The notes: generated by a model not told the origin, from the sequence alone. A stretch of DNA of 64,000 bases from Bog-532 sp963742875 (GCA_963742875.1 CAVUNO010000017.1:1426001-1490000), one strand, 5' to 3'; counted from the stretch's first letter, positions 9,453 to 18,850 are shown. Translations and numbers: made by a program.

Positions 9453-9475
9453 GACCCCAAGTAGCCCTGCGTAGT
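9426..9475 (+). repeat. Left terminal inverted repeat of Tn3 element 1
   Basis: Forty-nine of 50 bases match the reverse complement of 13644-13693. The repeat contributes the last codons and the stop of the terminase remnant. It is longer than the usual 38 bp, perhaps because internal subterminal sequence is conserved as well. Confidence 0.8.
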
Positions 9476-9642
9476 AATCACTACGGCCTGTGACCACGTT
9501 CGGTGTGGAATTTGGCGTGGTGCTCCATGTTGCGCTTGGTTCGCAGACGGCCGGCAGACGACGCGGCCGGACGGATCGTGATGGGGTGTGGTCGGCCGAC
9601 AGCATGCTCGCTCAATGACAGCCCAACGACGACCCCCGCGGG

Positions 9643-9912
9643 ATGCTGAACGCCGCGATGCGTACCTACTGCCGGCTGCTGGCCGCCAACCCCGGCCCGG
9701 CCCGGGCGCTGGTGGTCGAGTCGGCCGCCTGCCGGGCGATCCGCAAGGTACGGGCCGAGTGCCTCACGGCGTGGGCCCAGCTGATGGAGGCGCTGGTGGC
9801 CGAGCGCCGCCCCGACCGGCCGGTACCGCCGATGGCCGGTACCGCCGCGATCGGGGCGGTTGTGCATCTGCTGGCCACCGCCATCGAGGAGGGCCGGACC
9901 TGTCCTCGATGA
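9643..9912 (+). pseudogene. TetR-family regulator, C-terminal fragment
   Basis: The 89-codon frame (MRTYCRLLAANPGPARALVV and onward, ending in IEEGRTCPR) looks like the ligand-binding C-terminal helices of a TetR-type repressor. No N-terminal HTH is found upstream: the sequence there carries the left transposon end. It points divergently from the hydrolase at 10698 and could be the relic of that gene's regulator. Identification rests on overall helix pattern only. Confidence 0.4.
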
Positions 9913-9975
9913 GCGGCATCCTGGCCGACACCGCCTGCCGTCTGCTGCTGGCCTGACGGCGGGGCCGGCCTGCGG

Positions 9976-10698
9976 CTAGCTCAAATGCCGGGCGAAGAAC
10001 CGGGCCGCGGCGTCCACCTCGAACCACGGGACACCGGCGTGCCCGCCCAGATTGGCGTGCAGCGTCTTCTCCCTGGTGCCGAAGGCGTCGAACAGGTCCA
10101 GGACCGGCTGCCGTTCCATCCCTTCGTCGTCCCACTGCAGCAGGAACTGCAGCGGAATGGTGACCTGCCGGGCCGCCTCGACCAGGGTGCCGGGCACGAA
10201 ACCCCCGGCGAAGAAAACGGCGGCCGAGATGCGCGGCTCGACCACCGCCAGCCGAATGCCGATGGCGGTCATCCCCTCGTACCCGACCGGGCCGCCGATC
10301 TCGGGCAGCGAAAGGAGGGCGTCCAGGGTGGTCCGCCATTCCGGGACCGCCTTTTCGACCAGCGGGAGGATGAAGGCGTCGACGATCTCGCCGACCGGCT
10401 CGCCGGCCTCCAACGCCCGGCGGAGGCCGGCGCGGGCCTGCTCGTCGACGGCGGAACGGGGCCGGTCACCGTGCCCGGGGGCGTCGATGGCGGCCACCGC
10501 GAAGCCGTACTCCGCCGCGTAGTGCCGGGCCCTGGCCACCAGCCGGGGGAACCGCTTGTGCAAGCCGCCGTTGTGGCCGCTCAGGATCAGCGGGGCCGGT
10601 GCGGATCCAGGCGTCCACAGGACGCCGGGGATCTCGCCGAGGGTGAATTCGCATTCGAGGACGCCGTCGTCGAGGCGCTGTTCAGAAGTGAATCGCAT
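9976..10698 (-). CDS. Alpha/beta hydrolase family protein (dienelactone-hydrolase-like)
   Basis: The 240-residue cytosolic protein shows the alpha/beta hydrolase order. The oxyanion strand is PLILSGHNG, then comes AAIDAPGHGDRP, a nucleophile-elbow region at about residue 138 (GPVGYEGMTAIGIRLA), an acid in FLLQWDDEGM and a C-terminal His in NLGGHAGVPWFEV. The elbow lacks a clear GxSxG: the position expected for Ser reads Glu in GYEG, so catalysis may be lost or altered. GAAAGG precedes the ATG. It is the only full-length passenger of Tn3 element 1. The substrate is unknown. Confidence 0.75.
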   Translation of the reverse strand: MRFTSEQRLDDGVLECEFTLGEIPGVLWTPGSAPAPLILSGHNGGLHKRFPRLVARARHYAAEYGFAVAAIDAPGHGDRPRSAVDEQARAGLRRALEAGEPVGEIVDAFILPLVEKAVPEWRTTLDALLSLPEIGGPVGYEGMTAIGIRLAVVEPRISAAVFFAGGFVPGTLVEAARQVTIPLQFLLQWDDEGMERQPVLDLFDAFGTREKTLHANLGGHAGVPWFEVDAAARFFARHLS

Positions 10699-10833
10699 GG
10701 TCGTGCCTTTCGGGAGTGCTCTTGAACGGCGCTCCCGGACGACCTATCGCCCGACCGTGACCCGGAGGGGAGCACCCATGTCGATACGTTCACGGGTACC
10801 ACCTCCTCGTTCTCTGGAACGGCCTCCGGAAAA

Positions 10834-13530
10834 CTAGCAGTGGTCGCCGTGGTCCGCCAACGGGTTTTTGCGGAGGCTCCGTGCCCGGACGCCACGGAGC
10901 CACTCGCCTAAAAGCCAAGGCGGTGCAGTAAAGGGCTTCGGGCCTGTGTGGTCACGGTGTGGTGTAGGCCGGGACGTAGGAAGCGGAGCCCTGTTAGGGG
11001 CGGTTTGGCCCGGGCCTGGTACAGCTGCGACGATGCCGCCGCCATGAGCCTCCGTGGTGGGCCGGGCGCGCCCCTGGCTCCCGTTTACCACGGCCCTCCG
11101 CCACCATGATCCGGGAAACCGGCCATGCCGCCGGGCCGGGACCGGTGCAGGCTCGTCCGTCCCCGGCCGGTACAGCCGCGCGGACCCGATGTTCTTCAGC
11201 CGCGGCATGAGGGAGAACCCGAGCAGTTCGGAGAACGCGAACCCGACGATGGTGGTGCCGTGGGTGTCGGTGTACTGGCGGTCGATCTCGGCGTCGGTCA
11301 GATGCCGAAGCAGCCCCTCGATCATCGACGCGACCTCTGACGCCGATGTGGCCGTCACCTGGGAGTAGATGCACACCGACCGTCGCTCGACGTGCCAGTA
11401 CACCATGATTCCGGGTCCCCGGTACCGCTGGTGCCACTCCGTCATGGCGTTGGCGTTCCACGACCCGAACTTCCGCGAGTCCGACGCGCACGAGGTGCCC
11501 GGCCCCCACAATCCGGTGTCGCGGACCGCGAGGGTCTTGTTCACGATCGTGCGGATTCCCGCGCGCAGGTTGTCGCGGTTGATGAACAGCCGCCGGATCC
11601 GGCGCAGCGCGGCTTCGATGTCGCCCTCCAGGCCCGGCACTGCCGCGACACCGTCGGCGACCCGCTTGATCCCGATGTTGGTGCCCAGTCCGTACAGGTC
11701 GAGCAGCAGCCGGCGGCGGAGCACGTCCGGGTCGATGCTGGTGCGGGAGGCAACCGAGGTGAAGTCAGCGGTGAAGCCGGTGGCGCGGTCGACCTCCTTC
11801 GGCACGTCGAGCAGGTCGATCACGCCCCACCGGCTGCTGATCTCGGCCTTCAGCGCGGCCAGGTTCGCCGGCTCCGGTTGCTTGGCCAGCGGCGGCACGC
11901 TGATCCACGGCTCGCCGCGCCGCATGGTGATCCGCACGCCGCCGGTGGTGTCCTTGCGCATCGCCTTGTTCAACCGGTCGAGCGCGGCGGTGTGGCGTTT
12001 TTGCAGGTCGGCGATGAAATCCGACGGGTCGCGTGGCTTGGACAGCGCCTCATAGTGCACGTCCCGGTTGTCCTCGAAGTCCGGTGGTAGGTCGGCGTCG
12101 GGGTTTGCGCCAGGTGGTGCCGCCCTCCACCCAGATCTCCCGGCGGCGGATCGCCACCCGCAGCGCCCGCAGCACGCACAGCTCATACGGGATCCGTGCG
12201 ACCTTGCCGCCCTCCTCGACAACCGCGTCCTTCCAGTCCTCGGGCACGATGTGCTTCATCGGCACCGTGTCGGAGGCGGCGTAGAACTCCGCGGTCGAGT
12301 CGGCGTAGCGGTCCAGCAGCGCCAGCGCGTCCATGACCGGCTGGAACTCGGTGTTGCTGCTCCGGAACGTCACCGCCTTCAGCAGCTTCGGCAGCCCGCG
12401 CCGGTAGTGGTGGGAGTAAGAGCTGTGCAGCTTGGTGCGGACCCGCTTGTTGAACGCGGCCTCGTTCGCCTTCGCCTCGGCGATGATGTCGTTCAGCGTC
12501 CGCTGTGCGACAACGGGGTAGATCGCCTTACGCACTACCTCATCCGGCAGTGCGATCGCCGCGGCGGCGAGCCGGACCAGGATGCCGTTCTTTCCGTGCA
12601 CCCGCCGGAACTCGGCGTTGATCTCCTTCTCGACCTTGTTCTCGGCCCGCACGTTGATCTTGTGGACCATCTGGATCAGCAGCTCGACCAGGCCGTCGAT
12701 CATTTCGGTGTTGCGCGTGTGGCACAGCGCGGCAAGCACGTCAGCCGCACTGGCGGCTCTGCGGTGGCGAAGTCGGAGGGGTACATCTTCATCGCCCGCG
12801 CCCGCCACCCGGCCACGATCTTCTCCGACACGCCCTCGAACAGGTTCACTGGCAGGCCGACCGCCTTCACCCGCTCCAGATTCGTGATCTCGCCCAGCAG
12901 GGTCTCCACCTGGATAGGCCCCGGATCCTCCTTCAGCTCCTGCAGGAAGCTCCGCTGGCCTCCCGCTGAATCCGGATCATCGGTTGTGATGAGTTCCTCG
13001 AGCTTGGCAATCGAAGCCTTGCTCAATCTGTTCATCGTCGTTGTCGTGAACTGGCGCTCGAACGCCGTCTCCGCTGAGCCGAGCAGTCGCTCGACCTGAG
13101 CGGGCTTCGGCGGCTCGACCCGCATCTTCCGGCATCGGGCTAACAGCGCCGCGCGCAGCCGGTCCCGCGACATCTCGGTCGGACACATCTTTGTGGCCAG
13201 CCACGACGCCAGCTTGTTCTCATCACCGACGGTGATGACCCGGAACCGGTGGAACTTGCGGATGTCGGCCTTGTGCCTGTCGAAGCTACTGCCTGTCCAG
13301 GGGTAGTCAGCGAACAGTTCCGGAGCGACCTTCGCCTGTTTGGCCAGGTACTCGACCGCGGCCCGGGGCACGTCTTCGCGTCGCGGGAACCGGCCCTCCA
13401 GCTCGAAGTACTTGAGCATCAGCGCGAACCCGAGACGGGTCGCGCCGCTCTTGTTTCCGAGCTCCTTGAGCTCAGACTCATCGAGGGTCCAGCACTCGAT
13501 GAGGTCCTCCAGATTCCACTCCCGGCGCAC
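10834..13530 (-). pseudogene. tnpA: Tn3-family transposase (tnpA), two frameshifts and lost C-terminus
   Basis: Three overlapping frames make one Tn3 transposase. The N-terminus starts at GTG 13530 (EWNLEDLIECWTLDESELK), preceded by AAAGAGGTG. The middle starts in a second frame near 12750 (LLAALCHTRNTEMIDGL). The catalytic part in a third frame starts near 12120 and contains SDSRKFGSW (first Asp) and YTDTHGTTIVGFAF (second Asp). Homology ends after ARLYRPGT at about 11165. The remaining frame to 10834 is low-complexity and unrelated, so about 200 C-terminal residues including the last catalytic Glu are gone. The gene is inactive. Confidence 0.85.
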
Positions 13531-13643
13531 AGTGCACCTCTTTCTCCCGATCCATGAAGAAGGTCGGGAGAACACTGATCTGTGATGAATCGATTACTGT
13601 CCGGTATCTCCTAGACGTGATCGCAGCGTGGCGAAATCGGAAC

Positions 13644-13693
13644 ACTACGCAGAGCTACTTGGGGTCTCATCGCAGCTTCCCGAGTGGAGGGCC
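13644..13693 (-). repeat. Right terminal inverted repeat of Tn3 element 1
   Basis: This is the reverse-complement partner of 9426-9475. It lies about 110 bp upstream of the tnpA start, so tnpA is read inwards from this end. Confidence 0.8.
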
Positions 13694-13701
13694 GTTACCA
13701 G

Positions 13702-14003
13702 TCAAATCTTCGGCCGGGCCGCCAGCAGCAGGCTCCCGCCAGCGGTGGAGCCGCCCTCATCAAGTTGCCACGGTTGCGGCCAGCCGGGGGCGAGTCCTCC
13801 CACGGCTCCTGGCGTCCGTACACGGTGAGGTCCATGAGCGCCAAGCTGTAGTCCATCGCCTCCACGCCGCAGATAGTGGTCCAGTAAGTCTCGAACACCT
13901 TGTCGCCGTGGCGTAGGTAGCACACCAAGCGTTGCGGCGGGACCTGGAGCAGCACCCGGCGTTCCGTCGCCGCGTGGCCGTCCGCTTCGCGATCTTCATG
14001 CAC
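13702..14003 (-). pseudogene. DUF899-like protein, C-terminal fragment with frameshift
   Basis: The frame reads VFETYWTTICGVEAMDYSLA then LMDLTVYGRQEPWEDSPP. This is the C-terminal signature of the actinobacterial DUF899 (thioredoxin-like) group, where a YxT...G...LMDLT.YGRQE..EDSP pattern is usual. The natural continuation GWPQPWQLDEGG lies in the next frame, which ends at 13702, so there is a one-base shift near 13820. Everything N-terminal of the fragment is missing. It is probably host DNA left beside Tn3 element 1. Confidence 0.55.
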
Positions 14004-14149
14004 TCAGCCTGTCCTGCGTGCAGTGTTCGGCAACGTGGACACGCTGGCGTGTTCATAGCGTGGTTTTACCGGCACCCCTTTGTTACGAGGCCTCGCCACC
14101 GGCGCCAGCACACGGCCTACGGGCCTCCCCTGATTTGTCCCGCTCTCGG

Positions 14150-14262
14150 GGATGGCGCAATCCTGTGCGTCTCCTGTGCCCGGACCTGTGTGGTGTTTGC
14201 CTGGACCCGACGGCACCGTGGAATTAGCCCGGCCTTCGGAAAGGACGGAGCAAGGGCAGCGG
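14150..14262 (+). promoter_or_regulatory. Conserved ~100-bp upstream element, copy A
   Basis: This segment is nearly identical to the reverse complements of 47593-47683 and 50060-50170. The best conserved core reads GGACCTGTGTGGTGTTTGCC and later CACCGTGGAATTAGCCCGG. In each case it lies shortly upstream of an unrelated small gene unit (here the operon beginning at 14310). It is most simply a shared promoter/operator; a -35-like TTGCCT with GAATTA about 18 nt downstream is possible. Confidence 0.55.
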
Positions 14263-14309
14263 CGTCTGGTCACCACGCAACGCCGCAGTCAAGAGGAGAG
14301 GAGCATCCC

Positions 14310-14375
14310 ATGAAGAAGATCCGCCAGGCTACATCCGAACGAGCAAAAGCGCCCTGGCCACTCGGCGGGCGATAG
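14310..14375 (+). CDS. 21-aa small ORF at head of operon
   Basis: ATG at 14310 follows a strong purine-rich ribosome-binding site (AAGAGGAGAGGAG). The 21-residue product (MKKIRQATSERAKAPWPLGG plus R) is basic and not recognised. It ends 19 bp before the next start. It could be a leader peptide or a genuine small protein; the ribosome-binding site is the main support. Confidence 0.4.
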   Translation: MKKIRQATSERAKAPWPLGGR

Positions 14376-14394
14376 AAGAGAAAAGGACAAAGAC

Positions 14395-14805
14395 ATGGAC
14401 CACGACAGCTGGGTCGACCACCTAGTGCAGCTGGTGGGCGCCACAGCGGGTGACCATTTCAGCCATTTCCTTGACCGGCTCGCCCACAGCGGGGCTGATG
14501 TTTCCGGGCTGACCGCAGATGATATCAGCAACCTCTTCGCCCACTTCCAGCATCATCATGCTGGCAGCGGCGTCCGCTTCGCGGGTGATAGCACAGATCT
14601 CGGGACTACGCCCGATGGCACTCATGCGGGTGATAGCACAGATCTCGGGACTACGCTCGATGGCACTCATATCGTGAAAACGGACAACCTCGGCAACGGC
14701 TACACGGGCACCCCGGACTGGGTGCACGGCACCAACCCGAAGATCAAAGATGAAGCCCAGGGAATATGGTTTGACAGCCCGGGCACACCGCAGACACCGG
14801 AGTAG
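14395..14805 (+). CDS. Hypothetical protein with internal repeat
   Basis: The 136-residue acidic, His/Asp-rich protein has no transmembrane segment. It starts with MDHDSWVDHLVQLVGATAG and contains a 15-residue tandem duplication (HAGDSTDLGTTPDG then HAGDSTDLGTTLDG), visible also as a near-perfect DNA repeat at about 14585-14665. An AAAGGA-like site precedes the ATG. It lies between the 21-aa ORF and the DUF697-like gene in one apparent operon driven by upstream element copy A. No family is recognised. Confidence 0.65.
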   Translation: MDHDSWVDHLVQLVGATAGDHFSHFLDRLAHSGADVSGLTADDISNLFAHFQHHHAGSGVRFAGDSTDLGTTPDGTHAGDSTDLGTTLDGTHIVKTDNLGNGYTGTPDWVHGTNPKIKDEAQGIWFDSPGTPQTPE

Positions 14806-14810
14806 ACCCG

Positions 14811-15269
14811 ATGAACAGTGCAGATAAAAACCTGAGCAGTGCAGATAAAAAGGCGGATGCGGTTATCGCGACGATGGTCGCTGCCGCGACTGGAGGCGCG
14901 GTCGTACCGGTTGTCATTTCCCTTCCCACCCTGGCTGCGGCTATGGGAAGCGGCGTGGTGGGAATCGGCCTGTGCTACGGAGTCAAGCTCTCTAAGGACG
15001 AGGCCTGGAAGCTCATCCGTCAGTTCATCAGTGGAGCCGGCCTGACGTTCGCGGGCTTCTACGTTGGGTGGCAGATGATTTCGGCGATCCTCGCGAGCAC
15101 AGGAATCGGGTATGTCGGAGCCGTGACGATGGAGGCGACGGCTTGCGCGGCGATCGCCTACGCTGTAGGCGAAACTGCAAAGGCCTACTTCAAGGGCGAG
15201 ACCTCTAAGCAAGCACTCGGCAAGATTATGCGCGGTGTGATCCGGGAAAAGGCAGGAGGTAACGCGTAA
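14811..15269 (+). CDS. DUF697-like membrane-associated small protein
   Basis: The 152-residue protein contains two or three hydrophobic glycine/alanine-rich helices. It follows the pattern of DUF697 domains: AAATGGAVVPVVISLPTLAA, then YGVKLSKDEAWKLIRQFI, then TACAAIAYAVGETAKAYFKG. DUF697 usually occurs with GTPases or as a stand-alone bilayer-associated domain in stress or conflict loci; no GTPase is present here. The start ATG is 5 bp after the previous stop, so the genes are probably co-translated. The first residues repeat (NSADKN / SSADKK), mirrored in a DNA repeat. Confidence 0.6.
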   Translation: MNSADKNLSSADKKADAVIATMVAAATGGAVVPVVISLPTLAAAMGSGVVGIGLCYGVKLSKDEAWKLIRQFISGAGLTFAGFYVGWQMISAILASTGIGYVGAVTMEATACAAIAYAVGETAKAYFKGETSKQALGKIMRGVIREKAGGNA

Positions 15270-15359
15270 TCACCACGCTATCACGGAGCCTTTTTCATCC
15301 TGATGGTGGTGGGTTCGTCACGAACTGGTGACGGTACGGCGTGGCGCCGCCGGTAACAA

Positions 15360-15419
15360 GGAAGCCCCCGGTAGATGAGGCAGTCGACCAAAACGACCTT
15401 CATCGCCCCGGGGGCTTCC
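15360..15419. promoter_or_regulatory. Strong hairpin over the IS5 transposase start
   Basis: GGAAGCCCCCGG at 15360-15371 pairs with CCGGGGGCTTCC at 15408-15419, with further pairing of GATGA and TCATC inside. The right arm abuts the GTG start of the transposase remnant and includes its G-rich ribosome-binding site, so it could limit translation. It is not followed by a T-run, so a terminator role is unlikely. Confidence 0.45.
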
Positions 15420-15680
15420 GTGCTTGGGATCATCCGCCGTCACCGGGCGTTGACCGGGTCGTTCTGGCGGAAGCTGAACCCCGGGCAGCAGGCGCTCTTG
15501 GTGCTCGCGTACCTGCGCAAGGGCGAGACGTTCGCCGGGCTCGCGGCCGGGTTCGGGGTGGGAACCTCCACAGCCTGGCGGTATGTGCAGGAGACCGTGG
15601 CGCTGCTGGCTGCCCGCGCCCCGAAGCTGGGCCAGGCGGCGCGGGAGGCGACGAAGGCCGGGTACCCCTACGTCGTCCAG
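15420..15680 (+). pseudogene. IS5-family (DDE_Tnp_4 type) transposase, N-terminal remnant
   Basis: From GTG 15420 the frame reads LTGSFWRKLNPGQQALLVLA followed by YLRKGETFAGLAAGFGVGTSTAWRY with its HTH. This is the N-terminal helix-turn-helix of IS5-group transposases found throughout actinomycetes. After about residue 85 (KAGYPYVV) the sequence changes to an unrelated, low-complexity frame, and the whole DDE domain is absent. Only the regulatory/binding part of the IS remains. Confidence 0.7.
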
Positions 15681-15954
15681 AACGGGACTCGGGCCAGCGG
15701 TAGCAACGGAACGATGAGTCACGGTAAAGAGCCGTCCGGGGCGGGCTTACTCGGGCCGCGGGCCGCCGGTGAGGAAGCCGGGGCGGATGCTGAGACAACG
15801 GAGGAGGGCTGACCAGAGCCCGGCCGTCTGACAGATGAACGAGGCGGCGTCACGGCTGGCCCGGCGCGCCAGGCCAGCCGGTGGAGAAGTTCGAGGACGA
15901 GCGGCTGTGCCAGGCGTGCGTCGGGCCTGCGCCCACAATGGAACCGTCGTGGGC

Positions 15955-17964
15955 GTTAGCCCGAAGTTGCCGTAGCTCTCTGTAGGCGTTGCATCCTGAC
16001 CTGCGGCTTCGGTGGAATCTGCCTGCGGAGTGTAGTCAGAATTTCTGGCGTGTCGCTGCCGGGTTATGCGCAGATATTCCCTTACGATCGGGGCTATGGC
16101 GGGAACCAGCGGGAAAGTTCACGTAGTCAGAGTCAGCAAGACCGGCTACGTGGATAAGCAGGGCCGCCGCAAGGACTACACCTCGGCGTACCTGCGGCGC
16201 ACCTACCGCGACGGCGGCACGGTCAGGAACGAGACCGTCGCCAGCCTGTCCGCCCTGCCCGGCCACGTCATCGACCTGATCGACGCCGGGCTGAAGGGCC
16301 GGCAGCTCGTCCCTGCCGCCGAGGCCGTCACCATCACCCGGTCGCTGCCGCATGGCCACGTCGCCGCCGTGCACGCCCTGGCCGCCAAGCTGGGCCTGCC
16401 CGCGCTGCTGGGCCCGGCTGGCCGCCAGCGGGACCTGGCCCTGGCGCTGATCATCTCCCGGGTGATCCAGCCCGGCTCCAAACTGTCCACCCTGACCTGG
16501 TGGGACGACACCACCCTGGGCGCCGACCTCGGCGTAGCCGGGGCGTCCACCGATGACATCTACGCCGCGATGGACTGGCTGGAGCACCGGCAGGACGCGA
16601 TCGAGGCGGAGCTGGCCCGCCGGCACCTCGGCCCGGAGCCCAACCCGTCGAAGATGGCGCTGTTCGACCTGTCCAGCTCGTGGCTGGAAGGCTCGCACTG
16701 CCCGCTGGCCGCCCGCGGCTACTCCCGGGACGGCAAGAAAGGCAAGCTGCAGATCGAGTACGGGCTGCTCACCGACCCGGCAGGCCGGCCGGTCGCGGTC
16801 CGGGTGCTCCCCGGCAACACCGGCGACCCCGGCGCCTTCACCACCATCGTGGACGTGGTGCGGGAGAAGTTCGGGCTGGAGCAGATGATCATGGTCGGGG
16901 ACCGGGGGATGATCACCTCGGCGCGGATCCGGGCCCTGAACCAGCTGGAAGACGGGACCCCGCGGCCGGATGCCTACGGGTGGATCACCGCGCTGCGCGC
17001 CCCCGCCATCAAAAAGCTCATGGCCGACGACGGCCCGCTCCAGCTCAGCCTCTTCGATCAGCAAGATCTCGCCGAGATCACCTCCGATGACTTCCCCGGC
17101 GAGCGGCTGATCGCCTGCCGCAACCCGGTGCTGGCCGCCGAGCGGGCCCGCAAGCGCGAAGACCTGCTCGCCGCCACCGAGAAACTGCTCGCCCCCATCA
17201 CCGCCCGGGTGGCCGCCGGACGGCTCCAGGGTGCCGGCGAGATCGGGGTCGAGGTCGGCAAGGTGATCAGCACGTACAAGACCGGCAAGCACTTCACCGT
17301 CACCATCACCGATACCAGCCTGAGCGTCACCCGCAAGCAGGACCAGATCGATGCCGAAGCCGCCCTGGACGGGTTCTACGTGCTGCGCACCCCCATCCCC
17401 GCCAGCGACCTGGACGCGCCCGGCGTGGTGGCCGCCTACAAGAACCTCAAATATGTCGAGCGGGACTTCCGGCACATCAAAGCCGACGACCTGGACCTGC
17501 GGCCGGTCTTCCACCGGCTCGAAGAACGCGTCAAGGCGCACGTGCTGATCTGCATGCTCGCCTGCTACCTGACCTGGCACCTGCGCCGCGCCCTGGCCCC
17601 GCTGACCTTCACCGACCAGAACCCGCCCGTCCCCGGCAACCCGGTCGCCCCGGCCCGCCGCTCCGCGGCCGCCCAGGCCAAGGCGTCATACCAGCACGAC
17701 CCGGCCGGGCAGCCCTACTACAGCTTCCGCGGCCTGCTCGAGCACCTGGCCACCCTGACCCGCAACCAGGTCCGGTACACCGGCACCCAGGTCACCATCC
17801 CGATGCTCTCCGAGCCGACCAGCACCCAGCGGCAGGCCTTCGACCTCCTCGGCGTCCCGATACCGCTCACCTTGAAGTAGTCAGAACACAACCCAGCCAG
17901 GCCAGGCAAAAGGCCAGGTCAGAAACAAAACCGCCTACCAAACTGGCCGTAACTTCGGGTTAGC
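15955..17964 (+). mobile_element. IS1634-family insertion sequence, apparently intact (2.01 kb)
   Basis: Ends are imperfect inverted repeats: GTTAGCCCGAAGTTGCCG at 15955 and the reverse complement of 17947-17964, reading GCTAACCCGAAGTTACGG. One full-length transposase gene fills the element. The size is normal for IS1634. No clear direct repeat flanks it. It is the only element besides IS701 that looks able to move. Confidence 0.75.
16096..17880 (+). CDS. IS1634-family transposase
   Basis: This DDE transposase of about 594 residues is collinear with IS1634 proteins. It has an N-terminal region MAGTSGKVHVVRVSKTGYVD, the first catalytic Asp in MALFDLSSSWLEGSH, the second in MIMVGDRGMIT, and the C-terminal catalytic Glu in YVERDFRHIKADDLDLRPVF, the usual Y...R.IK.DLdLRP hallmark. 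The frame is unbroken. The start at ATG 16096 was chosen over the in-frame ATG at 16066 because homologous sequence begins there. The right end of the element is only about 85 bp after the stop. Confidence 0.9.
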   Translation: MAGTSGKVHVVRVSKTGYVDKQGRRKDYTSAYLRRTYRDGGTVRNETVASLSALPGHVIDLIDAGLKGRQLVPAAEAVTITRSLPHGHVAAVHALAAKLGLPALLGPAGRQRDLALALIISRVIQPGSKLSTLTWWDDTTLGADLGVAGASTDDIYAAMDWLEHRQDAIEAELARRHLGPEPNPSKMALFDLSSSWLEGSHCPLAARGYSRDGKKGKLQIEYGLLTDPAGRPVAVRVLPGNTGDPGAFTTIVDVVREKFGLEQMIMVGDRGMITSARIRALNQLEDGTPRPDAYGWITALRAPAIKKLMADDGPLQLSLFDQQDLAEITSDDFPGERLIACRNPVLAAERARKREDLLAATEKLLAPITARVAAGRLQGAGEIGVEVGKVISTYKTGKHFTVTITDTSLSVTRKQDQIDAEAALDGFYVLRTPIPASDLDAPGVVAAYKNLKYVERDFRHIKADDLDLRPVFHRLEERVKAHVLICMLACYLTWHLRRALAPLTFTDQNPPVPGNPVAPARRSAAAQAKASYQHDPAGQPYYSFRGLLEHLATLTRNQVRYTGTQVTIPMLSEPTSTQRQAFDLLGVPIPLTLK

Positions 17965-18208
17965 GAGCCGCCCGCTGCCGCGTTACCGCCCGGGATGGTT
18001 CCGATGTGGGTCGGCCTGTGGGCGGCCGTCGAAATCTGCCCACCGACGGCCATGAGGAAGTGCCCGGTGGCGGCCAGCCTGGTAACGGATTGTGACTGCG
18101 CGGCGGTGCCGGAGGCTCCTGACCCGTCGATCTGGACCTGGTCGTCAACCGGCGCGTCAACAGGGCCCGTGAGATCGACCGAGGGTTCGCTGCGCCAGGT
18201 GGTGCCCG

Positions 18209-18790
18209 TCAGGCGTTGACCCTGCCGGTGCCCGGGGGCCCAGCCAGAATCGTCGGAACGTATTCGAGCAGCTGGATGCGACCGTCGAAGGTGTGGCTGC
18301 TGATCATGTCTAGTGCAACATCGGGATAGCCGTCGTAGATCCGTTCCCGACCGCTGCTTCCGGTGATAACGGGGAAGGCAACCACGCGGAAGCGGTCCAC
18401 GAGACCGGCCTTCAGGAGAGAACGGCACAGGGTGAGGCTGCCTATGGTGCGCATCGACTTGGAGGCCTTGTCCTTCATCTCCCGCACGGCCTCAACGGGA
18501 TCTTGAGCCACAACCTGCGTGTTCGCCCAGGAAAGGGGCTCGCTCAACGTGGTCGAGAAGACGACCTTCGACAGACCCGCCAGGGCATCGGTGCCTGGCT
18601 CGCCCCCGGCGGCGAATCCCGACATGAGGCGGTAAGTGGTTGCGCCCATCAGGACCGTGTAGTCCGCTTCTGGCTGCTCTTCCAGCCACGCAAGGTACTC
18701 GGGCCCTTGGAGCCCCCACCAGCCCGGCCAGCCGTCGGCAGCCGCGTAGCCATCGAGCGAAGTAATGAAGTCGATGAGGAGTTCCGCCAT
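18209..18790 (-). CDS. Dihydrofolate reductase family protein (RibD C-terminal-like)
   Basis: The 193-residue protein has the DHFR/RibD-C fold order: FITSLDGYAAADGW at the N-terminus, TVLMGATTYRLM near residue 55, KVVFSTTL, then GSLTLCRSLLKAGLVDRFRV and FPVITGSSG. Such NADPH-binding proteins are common actinobacterial reductases of uncertain substrate; it is not a classical folate enzyme. AAGGAC lies upstream of the ATG. It travels as cargo of Tn3 element 2 next to the left end. Confidence 0.8.
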   Translation of the reverse strand: MAELLIDFITSLDGYAAADGWPGWWGLQGPEYLAWLEEQPEADYTVLMGATTYRLMSGFAAGGEPGTDALAGLSKVVFSTTLSEPLSWANTQVVAQDPVEAVREMKDKASKSMRTIGSLTLCRSLLKAGLVDRFRVVAFPVITGSSGRERIYDGYPDVALDMISSHTFDGRIQLLEYVPTILAGPPGTGRVNA

Positions 18791-18850
18791 CGTAGTGTCC
18801 TTGTCCTTGGGTCTCAGGTAGGGCTACAGCATCGCGTTCGTGACCCATGG

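Larger units (their letters stand above)
9426..13693. mobile_element. Tn3-family element 1 (4.27 kb), degenerate
   Basis: It is bounded by 50-bp inverted repeats at 9426-9475 and 13644-13693 that differ at one base; outer ends read GGCCCTCCACTCGGG. Inside are a frameshifted, 3'-truncated tnpA reading leftwards from just inside the right repeat, an alpha/beta hydrolase and a TetR C-terminal fragment. The left end cuts a terminase remnant and the right end abuts a DUF899 remnant. I see no matching 5-bp target duplication, so flanks have probably been rearranged. Confidence 0.75.

Noticed and set aside
10719..10835. Extra N-terminal extension or small ORF upstream of the hydrolase
   Set aside because: Frames (MSIRSRVPPPRSLERPPEN and its antisense) are short, have no homology and conflict with the strong hydrolase ribosome-binding site.
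15360..15419. Rho-independent terminator for the 14310 operon
   Set aside because: The hairpin overlaps the IS5 transposase start and lacks a T-run; it fits IS translational control better.
16036..17580. 514-codon minus-strand frame
   Set aside because: Antisense of the intact IS1634 transposase, which has clear catalytic motifs.
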